64,000 bases of DNA from Rothia kristinae NBRC 15354 (GCF_001570865.1 NZ_BCSM01000007.1:1-64000), one strand, 5' to 3'. Shown: positions 52,521-63,342, numbered from the stretch's first letter. Notes: generated by a model not told the origin, from the sequence alone. Numbers and translations are program-made.

Positions 52521-54379
52521 TTCTTCGGCTTGTCCTTGGTCTGCTCCCCGGAGGACAGGGCGGCGATGAACGCCTCCTGGGGGACCTCCACGCGCCCGAC
52601 CATCTTCATCCGCTTCTTGCCCTCCTTCTGCTTCTCCAGCAGCTTGCGCTTGCGGGAGATGTCCCCGCCGTAGCACTTGGACAGCACGTCCTTGCGGATG
52701 GCCCGGATGTTCTCCCGGGCGATGATCCGCGAACCGATGGCCGCCTGGATGGGCACCTCGAACTGCTGGCGCGGGATCAGCTCCCGCAGCTTCGCGGCCA
52801 TCGCCGTGCCGTAGGAGTAGGCGTTGTCCCGGTGGGTCACCGCGGAGAAGGCGTCCACCCGCTCCCCCTGCAGCAGGATGTCCACCTTGACCAGGTCGGC
52901 CTCCTGGGTCCCGTCCAGCTTCCAGTCCAGGGAGGCGTAGCCGCGGGTGCGGGACTTCAGCTGGTCGAAGAAGTCGAAGACGATCTCCGCCAGCGGCATC
53001 CGGTAGCGCAGCTCCACGCGGTCCTGGGAGAGGTAGTCCATCCCGCCCATCTGCCCGCGCCGGGACTGGCACAGCTCCATAACCGCGCCGATGAACTCGC
53101 TGGGCACGATGATCGTGCAGGCCACCATCGGCTCCTCGATCACCGCGATCTTGCCCTCGGGGAACTCGGAGGGATTGGTCACCCGCATCGAGGTGCCGTC
53201 CTCGGCGACGACGTCGTAGATGACGTTCGGCGCGGTGGAGATCAGGTCCAGGTCGAACTCCCGCTCCAGGCGCTCGCGCACGATCTCCAGGTGCAGCAGC
53301 CCCAGGAAGCCGCAGCGGAAGCCGAAGCCCAGGGCCGCGGAGGTCTCCGGTTCGTAGACCAGGGCGGCGTCGTTGAGCTTGAGCTTGTCCAGGGCGTCGC
53401 GCAGGACGGGGTAGTCCGAGCCGTCGATGGGGAACAGCCCGGAGAAGACCATGGGCTTGGGGTCCTCGTAGCCGCCGAGGTTCTGCTCGGCCGGCTTCTT
53501 CGCGTCCGTGACGGTGTCCCCGACGCGGGACTGGCGCACGTCCTTCACGCCGGTGATCAGGTACCCGACCTCCCCGACGCCGAGGCCCTCGGTGGGCTTG
53601 GGCTCCGGGGAGATCACCCCGATCTCCAGCAGCTCGTGCTCGGCGCCGGTGGACATCATCTGGATCTTCTGGCGCGGGGTGAGCCGCCCGTCCACGACGC
53701 GCACGTAGGTGACCACGCCCCGGTAGGAGTCGTAGACGGAGTCGAAGATCATGGCCCGCGGCGCGGCGTCGGGCCGACCCTGGGGGGCGGGCAGGTCGCG
53801 CACGATCCGGTCCAGCAGCTCCGGCACGCCCTCGCCGGTCTTGCCGGAGACCTTCAGCACGTCCTCCGGCTCCACCCCGATGAGGTTGGCCAGCTCCTCG
53901 GCGTACTTCTCCGGCTGGGCGGCCGGCAGGTCGATCTTGTTCAGCACCGGGATGATGGTGAGGTCGTTCTCCATGGCCAGGTACAGGTTCGCCAGGGTCT
54001 GGGCTTCGATCCCCTGGGCGGCGTCCACCAGCAGCAGGGCGCCCTCGCAGGCGGCCAGGGAGCGGGAGACCTCGTAGGTGAAGTCCACGTGCCCGGGGGT
54101 GTCGATCATGTTCAGGGCGTAGGCGGTGCCGTCCACCTCCCAGGGCATGCGCACCGCCTGGGATTTGATGGTGATGCCGCGTTCGCGCTCGATGTCCATC
54201 CGGTCCAGGTACTGCGCCTTCATCTCCCGCGGGGTCACGACGCCGGTGGCCTGCAGCATGCGGTCGGCCAGCGTGGACTTGCCGTGGTCGATGTGCGCGA
54301 TGATGCAGAAGTTGCGCAGGACCGCGGGGTCCGTCGCCGCGGGCTGCGGGGCGTGGGCTGCCTGGGGGGCCACGGGCAT
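52517..54379 (-). CDS. lepA: Elongation factor 4 (LepA)
   Basis: A 620-residue translational GTPase that acts on stalled or maturing ribosomes. The G domain has [43 protein letters not shown] and [24 protein letters not shown] marks domain [25 protein letters not shown] is the LepA-specific C-terminal block. ATG at 54379 has AGGA 4 nt away; GTG at 54373 would sit better after AGGAAAGG. Confidence 0.96.
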   Translation of the reverse strand: MPVAPQAAHAPQPAATDPAVLRNFCIIAHIDHGKSTLADRMLQATGVVTPREMKAQYLDRMDIERERGITIKSQAVRMPWEVDGTAYALNMIDTPGHVDFTYEVSRSLAACEGALLLVDAAQGIEAQTLANLYLAMENDLTIIPVLNKIDLPAAQPEKYAEELANLIGVEPEDVLKVSGKTGEGVPELLDRIVRDLPAPQGRPDAAPRAMIFDSVYDSYRGVVTYVRVVDGRLTPRQKIQMMSTGAEHELLEIGVISPEPKPTEGLGVGEVGYLITGVKDVRQSRVGDTVTDAKKPAEQNLGGYEDPKPMVFSGLFPIDGSDYPVLRDALDKLKLNDAALVYEPETSAALGFGFRCGFLGLLHLEIVRERLEREFDLDLISTAPNVIYDVVAEDGTSMRVTNPSEFPEGKIAVIEEPMVACTIIVPSEFIGAVMELCQSRRGQMGGMDYLSQDRVELRYRMPLAEIVFDFFDQLKSRTRGYASLDWKLDGTQEADLVKVDILLQGERVDAFSAVTHRDNAYSYGTAMAAKLRELIPRQQFEVPIQAAIGSRIIARENIRAIRKDVLSKCYGGDISRKRKLLEKQKEGKKRMKMVGRVEVPQEAFIAALSSGEQTKDKPKK

Positions 54380-54598
54380 CCTTTCCTGGCGCGGGGAGAC
54401 GGCGCCGCTCGTCAACGGGTGCTTTCGGCAGGCGCGGGGATGCCGAGCGGGTCCGACCACGGGACCCGACGCTGATCCGCGCCTCGCCCCAGTTTCCCAC
54501 GAGCGGGCCCGTTTCCCCGCATCCGCTCCTCGCCGCGCGAGGGCCCCGGGGTGGACGCGGGGCGGGGGCGGCGGCCCCGTGCGGGACCGACGGTGGCC

Positions 54599-54604
54599 TA
54601 GGGT
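54599..54604 (+). promoter_or_regulatory. -10 (TAGGGT) of the PemK/MazF-like gene
   Basis: TAGGGT is 7 nt before ATG 54612, so the transcript would be leaderless, although GAGGAG overlaps the gap. Confidence 0.45.
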
Positions 54605-54611
54605 GAGGAGC

Positions 54612-55163
54612 ATGCAGATCGATCGCCGCACCGTGACCCGCGTGCTGCGCACCGCCCAGCGCCTCTGGCGCCGGTACGCCTCCCAGCAGCCGGAGACCAC
54701 CCGCAGCTCCTCCTCGCGGCGGGGCTCCGGGGCGGTCGCCGCCCCGTCCGAGCACCGCGCCGGGAACACCGGAGCCTATCCCGGGGACTACGCCGGGGCC
54801 CTGGATGCAGTCCACGGGCCGCGCCCGGACGGGCGGCCGGATCCCGGGGAGATCGTGTGGACCTGGGTGCCCTACGAGGAGGATCACCGGCGCGGCAAGG
54901 ACCGGCCGGTGCTGCTGGTGGGTCGGGACGGGCGCTGGCTGCTGGGGCTGATGCTGACCAGCAAGGATCACACCAACGCCGCGCACCGCGACGACCGCTA
55001 CCTGGACATCGGCTCCGGCCCGTGGGACCGGCAGGGTCGGGCCTCCGAGATCCTGGTGGACCGGGTGATCCGCGTGGATCCCGGAACTGTGCGCCGGGAG
55101 GGTGCGGTGCTGCCGCGCGAGGTCTTCGAGCGGGTGGTCCGCGCCGTGCCCCGCCGCCGCTGA
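54612..55163 (+). CDS. PemK/MazF-like family protein
   Basis: A 183-residue protein. The C-terminal ~110 residues resemble the PemK/MazF endoribonuclease fold ([46 protein letters not shown]). The first 65 residues are basic and low-complexity. No antitoxin gene is adjacent; rpsT follows and lepA is divergent. In actinobacteria this lepA-linked gene is widely conserved, so it may be a domesticated housekeeping member rather than a mobile toxin. Activity is not shown. Confidence 0.75.
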   Translation: MQIDRRTVTRVLRTAQRLWRRYASQQPETTRSSSSRRGSGAVAAPSEHRAGNTGAYPGDYAGALDAVHGPRPDGRPDPGEIVWTWVPYEEDHRRGKDRPVLLVGRDGRWLLGLMLTSKDHTNAAHRDDRYLDIGSGPWDRQGRASEILVDRVIRVDPGTVRREGAVLPREVFERVVRAVPRRR

Positions 55164-55236
55164 GGCGACGGGCGGGGGCCTCGTCGTCGCGGCCGACGGC
55201 GCTCCCCCACCGGTGGCCTGAACCTCCGCGGTCTGC

Positions 55237-55377
55237 TAGAGTGGACGGCTGTGTGTCCGATGGTCATCGGGCACTGCGCAGCGATGACGGAACCCTCGGC
55301 ATCCCCACGCCGCTCAGTCGCGATCCGCTGCGTTTGCCCTCACTGACCCATTCGACGGAACAGAAAGAACTTTTCAC
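55237..55377 (+). promoter_or_regulatory. rpsT promoter -10 (TAGAGT) and long leader
   Basis: TAGAGT at 55237-55242 places the start near 55249, leaving about 130 nt of leader before the GTG. S20 is autoregulated through its leader in some bacteria; whether this one is remains inference. Confidence 0.4.
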
Positions 55378-55641
55378 GTGGCGAACATCAAGTCCCAGAA
55401 GAAGCGCATCCTGACCAACGAGAAGGCCCGCCTGCGCAACAACGCCTACAAGTCCGAGCTGCGCACCGCGGTGCGCAAGGTCAACGCGGCCGTGGAGTCC
55501 GGCAGCAAGGAAGAGGCCGCCGAGGCCCTGCGCGTCGCCTCCCGCAAGTTCGACCAGGCCGTCTCCAAGGGCGTGCTGCACAAGAACAACGCGGCCAACA
55601 AGAAGTCCGGTCTGGCCGCTCGGGTGAACTCCCTGGCGTAA
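55378..55641 (+). CDS. rpsT: 30S ribosomal protein S20
   Basis: An 87-residue, Lys/Arg/Ala-rich helical ribosomal protein. [20 protein letters not shown] at the N-terminus and [20 protein letters not shown] at the C-terminus are the family signatures. GTG at 55378 has only a weak ribosome site (AGAAAGAA). A terminator follows. Confidence 0.97.
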   Translation: MANIKSQKKRILTNEKARLRNNAYKSELRTAVRKVNAAVESGSKEEAAEALRVASRKFDQAVSKGVLHKNNAANKKSGLAARVNSLA

Positions 55642-55664
55642 CGCCCCCTCACGGCCAGCCGCTC

Positions 55665-55713
55665 GAGGCCCCGTTCCCTCACTCCCCTCCGGGGGTGGAG
55701 GCGACGGGGCCTC
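55665..55713. terminator. Terminator between rpsT and holA
   Basis: GAGGCCCCGT (55665-55674) pairs with ACGGGGCCTC (55704-55713), with further pairing inside. It serves convergent genes. Confidence 0.6.
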
Positions 55714-55828
55714 GTCGCATCCGCACGGCCCGCCCCCATCCGCTCGGCCCCGCCCCGGGCGCGCCGCTGCGCGCGCAGGGTGGGAGACCCGGAGACCCAT
55801 CCTGCGGGAGGAGGCCTCGGGCGGCTGG

Positions 55829-56833
55829 TCAGCGGCGGCGTCCCGCGGTGGCCAGGGTGAGCACGGCCCGCTCCAGGGCGTAGATCGGGTCCTGGGCTTC
55901 GCCCTTGACCTGCGCGTCGGCCTCGGCCAGGGCCCGGATGACCTCCCCCAGCGCCTCGGGGGCGTAGCGGCGGGCGTCCCGCTGGGCCTGCTCGGCCTGC
56001 CAGGGCGCCATGCCGAGGTCCCGGGCCAGCTGGGCGGGACTGTCCCGGCGTCCGTGCACCTGGGCGATCGTGCGCACCCGCATGGCCAGGGCGCCGACCA
56101 GCGGCACCGGGTCCACCCCGGAGTCCAGGGCCTGGCGCAGCGCGCGCAGCGCCGATCCGGGGTTCCCGGCGACGGCGGCGTCGGCGACCTTGAAGGCCGT
56201 GACCTCGGTGCGTCCCCCGTAGTACCGCTCCACCACGGCATCGGTGATCGTGGCGGGCCCGTCGGCCAGCAGCTGCCGGGCCGCGGCGTGCAGCTCGGCG
56301 GCGTCGCGCCCGGTCGCGGCGATCAGCAGCCGCACGGCATCCGGTTCGATGCGCCGCCCGGCCTCGCGCACGACGGCGTGCAGGAACTCCGAGGCGTCCC
56401 GGTCCGTCTTCAGCGGCCGGCAGGACACCACCGGGTGCCCGGCCTTGCCGATCGCGTCCAGCAGCTTCTTCCCGCGATTGCCGCCGCCGTGGTGCAGCAG
56501 GACCACGGACTCCTGGTCCGGGGCCTTGACGTAGGCGAGGGCCTCGGTGAGGAACTCCTCGGACATCCGCTCCAGCTCCTGGACCCGCACCAGGCGGGCG
56601 TCCCCGAACAGGGAGGGGCCGGTGGCCTGGGCCAGGGCTCCGGGGGCGTAGTCCCGGGCGGAGAGCTCGTGGACCTCGACCTCCCCGCGCTGCTCGCGCA
56701 TCCGGGCGAGCACGCGACGTCGGGCCTGGGTCGCGAAGTGCTCCTCCGAACCGCTGAGCAAGATCACGGGAGCCGGTTCCACGCCGCGCCAGGAGGTCTG
56801 CTCGGTCTCGGCGCTGCGGCGGCGCGGGGGCAT
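55829..56833 (-). CDS. holA: DNA polymerase III subunit delta
   Basis: A 334-residue clamp-loader delta subunit. PVILLSGSEEHFATQARRRVL is the N-terminal block; DARLVRVQELERM, PDQESVVLLHHGGGNRGKKLLDA and GRDAAELHAAARQLL follow. It opens the sliding clamp within the polymerase III holoenzyme. ATG at 56833 has GAGGAAGG 5 nt upstream. Its 5' end overlaps the end of comEC by 70 nt. Confidence 0.93.
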   Translation of the reverse strand: MPPRRRSAETEQTSWRGVEPAPVILLSGSEEHFATQARRRVLARMREQRGEVEVHELSARDYAPGALAQATGPSLFGDARLVRVQELERMSEEFLTEALAYVKAPDQESVVLLHHGGGNRGKKLLDAIGKAGHPVVSCRPLKTDRDASEFLHAVVREAGRRIEPDAVRLLIAATGRDAAELHAAARQLLADGPATITDAVVERYYGGRTEVTAFKVADAAVAGNPGSALRALRQALDSGVDPVPLVGALAMRVRTIAQVHGRRDSPAQLARDLGMAPWQAEQAQRDARRYAPEALGEVIRALAEADAQVKGEAQDPIYALERAVLTLATAGRRR

Positions 56834-58659
56834 GGGGGTCCTTCCTCCTCGGCGGCCAGGCTGGCCCGCAGACTGTCGGGCAGCTCCTTCATGGTAGCCC
56901 GGCGCGCCGGGTCCGCCAGCTGCAGGGCCACCGCGGCCAATCCCGCGAACAGCCCGGCCAGGACGACGGCGCCGGGCCCGTCCCCGGTGGGCACCCGGGC
57001 GGCCGGGGCCTGCCCGATCCCGTGGGCCACCGCCTCGATCCATCGGGCACAGACACCGGCGCCCAGCAGCAGCGGATCCGCCAGCGGGCCCACCCCGGAC
57101 GAGCACACGGCCAGCAGACCGCAGACCGTGCCCAGAGGGACCGCGGGGGCCGCCAGCACGTTGGCCGGGACCGTCCACGGCCCCCAGAACCCGGACAGGT
57201 GGACCAGATAGGGCGCGCACCAGAGGCTCGCGACGATGCTGATGGCCAGCGCCTCGGCCAGCCACCGCCAGGCCACCCCGCACAGCAGCCGGCACACGGC
57301 CGGGCCCTGCAGGATGATCCCGGCGGTGGCCGCCACGGACAGGACGAACCCGGCGTCGGCGCCCAGGCTCGGGTCCACCGTGAGCAGCACGACGGTGCTG
57401 ACCCACAGGGCCGCCCCGCTGGATCCGCCGCGCCCGGCGGCCACGCTGATCCCGCCGAGCACCCCCATGACGGTGGCGCGAAGGATGCTGGGGTCCGGAC
57501 CGACCAGCAGCAGATACGCCCCGGCCGCCGCGATCCCGGCGAGCAGGGTCACCGCCCGTGGGCAGCGGGTCCAGCGCACCGCGTGGACCCCGAGCAGCAG
57601 CACGATCGCGACGTTGGACCCGGACACGGCCGTCAGGTGGGTGAGCCCGGCGGTCTTCATGTCCTCGGCGGTCGGCTCCGAGAGGGACTCGTCATCCCCG
57701 TAGGCCATGCCCAGCACCAGGGCGGCGGTGTCCGGGGCGAGCAGGTCCCGGGCCCGGGCCTCGGTGCGCTCCCGGGCCCGCTCCAGGATCCCCGGCCGCG
57801 CACCGGTCCTGTCGGCGGAGCCCGACGACGCACCGCCCGATCCGGCGTGGTCCGGGTCCGCCGGGCCGATCACGGCGGCCACCGAGATCTGCGGCTCCCC
57901 ACCGCGCCCGGCGCTCACGACGCCGGCCAGCAGGACCGGTGCGGTGCCGGCCTCGGCCAGGCGCGCCGTCGGATCGGCGCCGAACCACAGCGTCACCGCC
58001 GCCGAGCCCGCCGCCGTCTCCCCGGTGGGCCCGCGCTGCACGGCCAGGACCGTGGTGGGCACGGCCCACCGGGAGCCGAAGCGGCCCTCCACCTCCCTGG
58101 GGTCCTCCGCGACGCGCGCGACCAGGCGGACGGCGGTCTCCGCGGGGTTCGTCTCGGCGGACGAGGCCGGGGTCTGCCCCGCCCCGGTGGCGGCGCCGTC
58201 GACCGATGACTCGGCGTCGGTGCCCGATTCGCCGTCGGTGCTCGCGCGGGCGGCTTCCGCCAGAGCGAGGGCCACCGGGTCCCTCGCCTGCAGGCCGGCG
58301 CTGGTCAGCACCAGGCCCGCCCCAACCGCCGCGATCACCAGGGCACCGAGGACGGCGCGAGCCCGCGGGAGCAGCCCGCGGGGACCGGATCTCGGGGACC
58401 GACCCGCCCGTCCCCCATCCCCGGGATCCTCCGGGACCGCACCTCGGGTCCGGGGACCGCGACGGCGCCCGATGGCCGCCGGGATGAGCAGTCCGGCGCC
58501 GACCAGGGCGCCCGCAGCACAGATCCCGGCGGCAGCCAGCAGGGCCCGGGGCTGGTGGCCGGGGGCGAGGAGTGCGGCCGTCCAGGCCGCGGCCGCCGCG
58601 CTGAGCAGCCGCAGATCCACGGCTCGCACGGGTTGGGTGCCGAGCCCGGGCGCGGGCAT
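56764..58659 (-). CDS. comEC: ComEC/Rec2-type DNA-uptake channel protein
   Basis: A 631-residue membrane protein for translocating single-stranded DNA during transformation. A helical N-terminus and an OB-like external region (about 165-275) precede the Competence domain (THLTAVSGSNVAIVLLLG, then eight or so helices). The protein ends soon after, so the C-terminal metallo-beta-lactamase domain of many ComEC proteins is missing. ATG at 58659 begins one nucleotide after the comEA stop. Natural transformation is established in Micrococcus luteus, a likely relative. Confidence 0.88.
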   Translation of the reverse strand: MPAPGLGTQPVRAVDLRLLSAAAAAWTAALLAPGHQPRALLAAAGICAAGALVGAGLLIPAAIGRRRGPRTRGAVPEDPGDGGRAGRSPRSGPRGLLPRARAVLGALVIAAVGAGLVLTSAGLQARDPVALALAEAARASTDGESGTDAESSVDGAATGAGQTPASSAETNPAETAVRLVARVAEDPREVEGRFGSRWAVPTTVLAVQRGPTGETAAGSAAVTLWFGADPTARLAEAGTAPVLLAGVVSAGRGGEPQISVAAVIGPADPDHAGSGGASSGSADRTGARPGILERARERTEARARDLLAPDTAALVLGMAYGDDESLSEPTAEDMKTAGLTHLTAVSGSNVAIVLLLGVHAVRWTRCPRAVTLLAGIAAAGAYLLLVGPDPSILRATVMGVLGGISVAAGRGGSSGAALWVSTVVLLTVDPSLGADAGFVLSVAATAGIILQGPAVCRLLCGVAWRWLAEALAISIVASLWCAPYLVHLSGFWGPWTVPANVLAAPAVPLGTVCGLLAVCSSGVGPLADPLLLGAGVCARWIEAVAHGIGQAPAARVPTGDGPGAVVLAGLFAGLAAVALQLADPARRATMKELPDSLRASLAAEEEGPPCPRAAAAPRPSRPPGAAWNRLP

Positions 58660-58660
58660 C

Positions 58661-59572
58661 TCACACCATGACCAGCGGCTCGAGGGCGGCGAGCATGGCC
58701 TCCCCGATCCCGGGAACGGCATCCAGCTCGGCCACCGAGGCGAAGGCCCCGTGGACCTGCCGATAGTCCAGGATCCGCTGGGCCAGCTTGGGGCCCACCC
58801 GCGGCAGGGTCTCCAGCTGTTCGGCGGTGGCCGTGTTCAGGTTGATCCGCTCCCCGCTCGCGGCACCACTGCCGGCCGTTCCCGGACCCGTCCCGGTATC
58901 CCCGGCTCCCGCAGCGGCGGTCCCGGAGGGGTTGGGCGGTGCCGCGGCCTGGGCGGCCGCCTCCTCTCGGGTGGGCACCCGGATCTGCTGTCCGGACTGC
59001 ACCGGGGCCGCGAGGTTGATCCCTTCCAGCCCGGCCTCCTCGGTGGGGCCGCCGGCGGCCTGGATCGCCTCGGCCGTCAGGGCCCCGGCCGGAAGCCGCT
59101 GCAGCCCCGGGGACTTCACCGCGCCGACCACGTGCACGGCGACCTCCCCGCCCGACGCCGCCGTGGCACCCGGAGTCCCTGGGGCACCGGCCGCCGGGGC
59201 GGCGTCGGAACCCGGGTCGGGCGAACCGAGCTCCAACGGGGAGGCGCTTCCGGAGGCGACCACGGCGATCCTCGGGGCCTGCTGCTCCCCGCGGGGGACG
59301 AACAGCACGAGCGCGAGCACAGCCAGGGCCGCCACGGCCAGCAGGCCCAGCACCGCCCTTGGTGACGGGGAGAAGCGCAGCCACCCGACCCCCGGCGTCG
59401 GGACGGCGGCCGGTCCCCGTTCGTCCGGGGCCAGGCCCTCGATCATCGCGGTCAGCCGCTGCCGGGAGGCCGTGGGACCCGCCCGGCGCGGGGACGGGAC
59501 CGTGCGGCGGGTGACGCGGTGATCCTCCGGGACCTCCCACGGGTCCTCGGTTTCCTCGATGCGCTGGTTCAT
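58661..59572 (-). CDS. comEA: ComEA-type DNA-binding competence protein
   Basis: A 303-residue membrane-anchored protein. A cytoplasmic N-terminus and one helix (VLGLLAVAALAVLALVLFV) lead to a SLBB domain (VAVHVVGAVKSPGLQRLPAG, INLAAPVQSGQQIRVP) and a C-terminal helix-hairpin-helix pair (INLNTATAEQLETLPRVGPK, LDAVPGIGEAMLAAL) that binds DNA without sequence preference. ATG at 59572 is 7 nt after a TACGGT -10; the open frame before it spans the promoter. Confidence 0.9.
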   Translation of the reverse strand: MNQRIEETEDPWEVPEDHRVTRRTVPSPRRAGPTASRQRLTAMIEGLAPDERGPAAVPTPGVGWLRFSPSPRAVLGLLAVAALAVLALVLFVPRGEQQAPRIAVVASGSASPLELGSPDPGSDAAPAAGAPGTPGATAASGGEVAVHVVGAVKSPGLQRLPAGALTAEAIQAAGGPTEEAGLEGINLAAPVQSGQQIRVPTREEAAAQAAAPPNPSGTAAAGAGDTGTGPGTAGSGAASGERINLNTATAEQLETLPRVGPKLAQRILDYRQVHGAFASVAELDAVPGIGEAMLAALEPLVMV

Positions 59573-59579
59573 GGGCCTC

Positions 59580-59585
59580 ACCGTA
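59580..59585 (-). promoter_or_regulatory. comEA -10 (TACGGT), leaderless candidate
   Basis: On the - strand, TACGGT is 7 nt before the comEA ATG. Confidence 0.4.
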
Positions 59586-59695
59586 GAAGGACCCGCGATC
59601 CGCCTCCGCACTCCGTCCCGGCCGGAGGACCCCTCGGTGGATGACGGGGCCAAGACACCGCGTCCATCCCCCATCGGCGCGGACCCGTAGGGCGC

Positions 59696-60748
59696 TCAGT
59701 CCCCCGCGACGTCGGGCGCCGGATCCGCCAGAGCCCCTGCCAGGTGCCCGGGGATGCTCGCCGCGGCCGTCGGTCCGAGGCCGGTGTGCACGGCCAGGGC
59801 AGCGGGCAGGTCCGCCCGCACCACGCGTACCCGGCCCCCCAGCTGCTCCTCGATCCGGTGGTGCAGCCGCTCGGGTACCTCTCGGCCCCAGAAGTCCTGG
59901 ATCAGGCACACCGCCCACCCGTGATCGTCGGGCACGCCGCGGGCCGCGGCGTCGGCCAGGACCGCCCGGGTGGCGCGCTGCGCGACCAGCTCGGCGAAGC
60001 GCTGGACCGCCGGACCCGTCTGCCGGGGCCGCTCCAGGTAGCGCAGGCGCCCCTGCTCGACGGTCGCGATGGGTTTGACGTGCAGCATCTGCCCGACGCG
60101 GGCCAGGGCCCGGGGCACCCGGCCGCTGCGGCCCAGCTGCTCCAGGGAGGGCACCCAGAACAGCAGCTGCGTCGCCTCGAGGGCCGCCTGGGCCGCCTCG
60201 AGCACCCGGTCGGCATCCGCGCCGGTGCGCGCGGCGGCCAGCGCGGCGGCCACCCCGGCGGCCTGGGCTGCGGCGACCGTCCGGGTGTCCAGCACGCGCA
60301 CCGGGATCGGGGATTCCCGGGCGGCGGTGCGCAGGGTCTGGACCGTCCCGGACAGCTCCCCGGAGATGGTCAGGGCCACCACCTCGGTGCACCCGGCCGC
60401 CGCCAGGGCCGCCAGAGCCCGGGAGACGGCGCCCGGGGAAGGGCGGGAGGTGCTCATGCTGCGGCCTTCGGCGGCGGCGAGCACCAGGTGTTCCCGCACG
60501 CGCGGGTCCGCGGCCTCGGGGAAGATCTGGCCCTCGATCATCAGGGGCAGATCCAGGCAGATCAGCTCCCCGGCCGCGCGTGCTCGCTCCAGCAGGGTGC
60601 GGGGCAGGCCAGCCGCGGCGTCGGTGAGCACCCCGACCCGACACGGCCGCGACCGCGCCGCGCCCGTCTCGGGAAGGACCGCCCCGGGAACGTCCGGGCC
60701 GGTCTCCTCCCGCCCGGTTGTGCCTGCCGGATCCCGCGTCTCGGTCAT
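59696..60748 (-). CDS. DegV family fatty-acid-binding protein
   Basis: A 350-residue DegV/FakB-like protein that binds a fatty acid between two domains. VGVLTDAAAGLP starts the family. SMSTSRPSPGAVSRAL (binding loop), VVALTISGELSGTVQTL and GRSGRVPRALARVGQMLHVKPIATVEQGRL follow. In Firmicutes FakB feeds fatty acids to the FakA kinase; the actinobacterial role is less certain. It starts 19 nt after leuS. An N-terminal extension of about 35 residues has low complexity. Confidence 0.87.
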   Translation of the reverse strand: MTETRDPAGTTGREETGPDVPGAVLPETGAARSRPCRVGVLTDAAAGLPRTLLERARAAGELICLDLPLMIEGQIFPEAADPRVREHLVLAAAEGRSMSTSRPSPGAVSRALAALAAAGCTEVVALTISGELSGTVQTLRTAARESPIPVRVLDTRTVAAAQAAGVAAALAAARTGADADRVLEAAQAALEATQLLFWVPSLEQLGRSGRVPRALARVGQMLHVKPIATVEQGRLRYLERPRQTGPAVQRFAELVAQRATRAVLADAAARGVPDDHGWAVCLIQDFWGREVPERLHHRIEEQLGGRVRVVRADLPAALAVHTGLGPTAAASIPGHLAGALADPAPDVAGD

Positions 60749-60767
60749 GGCCGCTGCCCGCGTGCGC

Positions 60768-63278
60768 CTAGGCGACGATGTTCACGAGCTTCGGCTCGCG
60801 CACGATGACCTTGCGGATCTCGGACCCGTCCAGGAACCGCTGCACGGCATCCGAGGCCAGGGCGCGCTCGCGCAGCTGCTCGGCGTCGATGTCCGCGGGC
60901 ACCTCCAGGCGGTCCCGGACCTTGCCGCGGATCTGCACGACGGCGGTGACCGTGTCCTGGACCAGCAGCTCCTCCCGGACCTGCGGCCAGCCCGCGCGCA
61001 GCACCGGCTCATCGTGTCCGACCTGGTGCCACAGGTCCTCCGCGGTGTACGGGGCGTACAGGCTCAGCAGCACCGCCACGGCCTCCACCGCCTCGCGCAC
61101 GGCCGGATCGGCCCCGCCGGGCCCGGCGTCGATGGCCTTGCGGGTCGCGTTGACCAGCTCCATGGTCTTGGCGACCACCACGTTGAACTTGCCCGACTCC
61201 AGGGCCTGCTCGGCCTCGTGCAGCATCCGGTGGGTGACCCGTCGCAGCGCCTGGTCCCCGTCGGCCGGATCCGCCCCCAGCGGGGCCGTCAGATCCTGTC
61301 CCAGCCGCCAGGCCCGGGCCAGGAACTTCAGGGACCCGCCCGGGGAGACGTCGGCCCAGTCGACGTCGTCCTCCGGCGGGGAGGCGAAGACCATCGTGGT
61401 GCGCACCGCATCCACCCCGTACAGGTCCAGCTGCTCGCCGAGGTTCACGCCGTTGCCCAGGGACTTGGACATGGCCTTGCCCCCGTTGAGCACCTGACCC
61501 TGGTTCAGCAGGGCCCGGAAGGGCTCATCGAAGTCGACCCACCCGAGGTCCCGGATCACCTTGACGAAGAACCGGGCGTAGAGCAGGTGCAGGATCGCGT
61601 GCTCCACACCGCCCACGTACTGATCCACCGGCGCCCAGTCGCGCAGCGCCTGCGGGTCCAGGGCGGCGGTGTCCAGGTGGGGGTTGGCGAAGCGCAGGAA
61701 GTACCAGGAGGAGTCCACGAAGGTGTCCATCGTGTCCGTGTCCCGCCGGGCGGGCTCGCCGCAGGACGGGCAGGCGACGTTGACCCAGTCCTCGGCCGCG
61801 GCCAGCGGGGACTGGCCCTTGGGCGCTAATTGCTCGCCCTTCAGGTTCTCCGGCAGGCGCACCGGCAGCTGATCCTCCGGGACCGGGACCTCACCGCAGT
61901 CCGGGCAGTGGATGATGGGGATCGGCGCGCCCCAGAAGCGCTGGCGGGACAGCAGCCAATCCCGCAGCCGGTAGATGGTCTGGCCGGCCCCTGCGCCCTT
62001 GTCCTCCAGCAGCTGCACGGCGCGGGCGATCGCGGCGGACTTGTCCAGTCCGTCCAGCGGCCCGGAGCCGGTGAGCACGCCGTCCCCGGTGGTGGCCACG
62101 CCGCTGACCGCGGGGTCCTCCTCCCCGGTGTCCACGACGGTGCGCACCGGCAGGTCGAAGGCGCGGGCGAAGTCCAGATCCCGCTGGTCGTGGGCCGGCA
62201 CGGCCATGACCGCCCCGGTCCCGTAGTCAGCCAGCACGTAGTCCGCGGCCCACACGGGCACGGACTCACCCGTCAGCGGGTTCAGCGCGTGACGACCGGT
62301 GAACACGCCGGTCTTCTCCCGGTCGGTGGCCTGCCGCTCGATGTCCGAGAAGGCCTTGACCCGCTCCCGGTACTCCTCCAGGGCCGCCCGCTGCTCGTCC
62401 GTGACCAGCTCCAGGGCCAGGTCCGCATCCGCGGCCACCACCAGGAACGTGTTGCCGTACAGGGTGTCCGGGCGGGTGGTGAACACGGAGACCTCCCGCT
62501 CCGACCGGCCGCCTTCGGCCGGGATCCGGAAGTCCACCCGCGCACCCGAGGAGCGCCCGATCCAGTTGCGCTGCATCGCCAGGACCCGCTCCGGCCAGTG
62601 CCCCTCCAGCTGATCCATGTCCTCCAGCAGCTGGTCCGCGTACTCGGTGATGCGGAAGTACCACTGGTTCAGGGACTTCTTGGTCACCGGGGTGCCGCAG
62701 CGCTCGCAGGCGCCGTTGACGACCTGCTCGTTGGCCAGCACCGTCTGGTCCTTGGGGCACCAGTTGACCGGGGAGTCCTTGCGGTAGGCCAGGCCTTTGG
62801 CGTGGAACTGCTGGAACAGCCACTGGGTCCAGCGGTAGTACTCGGGGTCCGAGGTGTGCAGGCGCCGGGACCAGTCCACGGCGATCCCGTAGCGCTTGAA
62901 GGAGGCCGCCTGGGTCTCGATGTTGCGGTAGGTCCACTCGGCCGGGTGCGTGCCGTTCTTGATGGCGGCGTTCTCCGCGGGCAGGCCGAAGGAGTCCCAG
63001 CCGATCGGGTGCATCACGTCGTAGCCGCGCTGCATCCAGTAGCGGGCGACGACGTCGCCCATCGCGAAGGCCTCGGCGTGGCCCATGTGCAGGTCCCCGG
63101 AGGGGTAGGGGAACATGTCCAGGACGTAGCGGCGGGGCTTGGAGCCGTCGTCGAGGGGGACGAAGACCCGCTCGGTCTCCCAGTACTCCTGCCAGCGGCC
63201 CTCCAGGGCCGCGGCGTCGTAGATCCTCTCCTCGGCCGCCTGCTCGCGGGCTGCGTCACTCACCTGGGCCACCATCAT
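60768..63278 (-). CDS. leuS: Leucyl-tRNA synthetase
   Basis: An 836-residue class I synthetase. The HIGH motif is HMGH within [15 protein letters not shown], and KMSKS reads MSKS in [11 protein letters not shown]. The CP1 editing domain ([25 protein letters not shown]-type region) and a zinc-type CPDCGEVP segment lie between. The C-terminal anticodon domain has [18 protein letters not shown] and ends [14 protein letters not shown] use ATG at 63278; the next codons, ATG and GTG at 63275 and 63272, are possible starts after GAAGG. Confidence 0.96.
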   Translation of the reverse strand: MMVAQVSDAAREQAAEERIYDAAALEGRWQEYWETERVFVPLDDGSKPRRYVLDMFPYPSGDLHMGHAEAFAMGDVVARYWMQRGYDVMHPIGWDSFGLPAENAAIKNGTHPAEWTYRNIETQAASFKRYGIAVDWSRRLHTSDPEYYRWTQWLFQQFHAKGLAYRKDSPVNWCPKDQTVLANEQVVNGACERCGTPVTKKSLNQWYFRITEYADQLLEDMDQLEGHWPERVLAMQRNWIGRSSGARVDFRIPAEGGRSEREVSVFTTRPDTLYGNTFLVVAADADLALELVTDEQRAALEEYRERVKAFSDIERQATDREKTGVFTGRHALNPLTGESVPVWAADYVLADYGTGAVMAVPAHDQRDLDFARAFDLPVRTVVDTGEEDPAVSGVATTGDGVLTGSGPLDGLDKSAAIARAVQLLEDKGAGAGQTIYRLRDWLLSRQRFWGAPIPIIHCPDCGEVPVPEDQLPVRLPENLKGEQLAPKGQSPLAAAEDWVNVACPSCGEPARRDTDTMDTFVDSSWYFLRFANPHLDTAALDPQALRDWAPVDQYVGGVEHAILHLLYARFFVKVIRDLGWVDFDEPFRALLNQGQVLNGGKAMSKSLGNGVNLGEQLDLYGVDAVRTTMVFASPPEDDVDWADVSPGGSLKFLARAWRLGQDLTAPLGADPADGDQALRRVTHRMLHEAEQALESGKFNVVVAKTMELVNATRKAIDAGPGGADPAVREAVEAVAVLLSLYAPYTAEDLWHQVGHDEPVLRAGWPQVREELLVQDTVTAVVQIRGKVRDRLEVPADIDAEQLRERALASDAVQRFLDGSEIRKVIVREPKLVNIVA

Positions 63279-63336
63279 TCCTTCGGTTCTCGGCATCGGG
63301 GTGCGGGCGCCCGCGCGTGAGCGCGGGAACCGTCCC

Positions 63337-63342
63337 AGTCTA
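63337..63342 (-). promoter_or_regulatory. leuS -10 (TAGACT)
   Basis: On the - strand, TAGACT lies about 60 nt before leuS. The leader is too short for a T-box. Confidence 0.4.
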
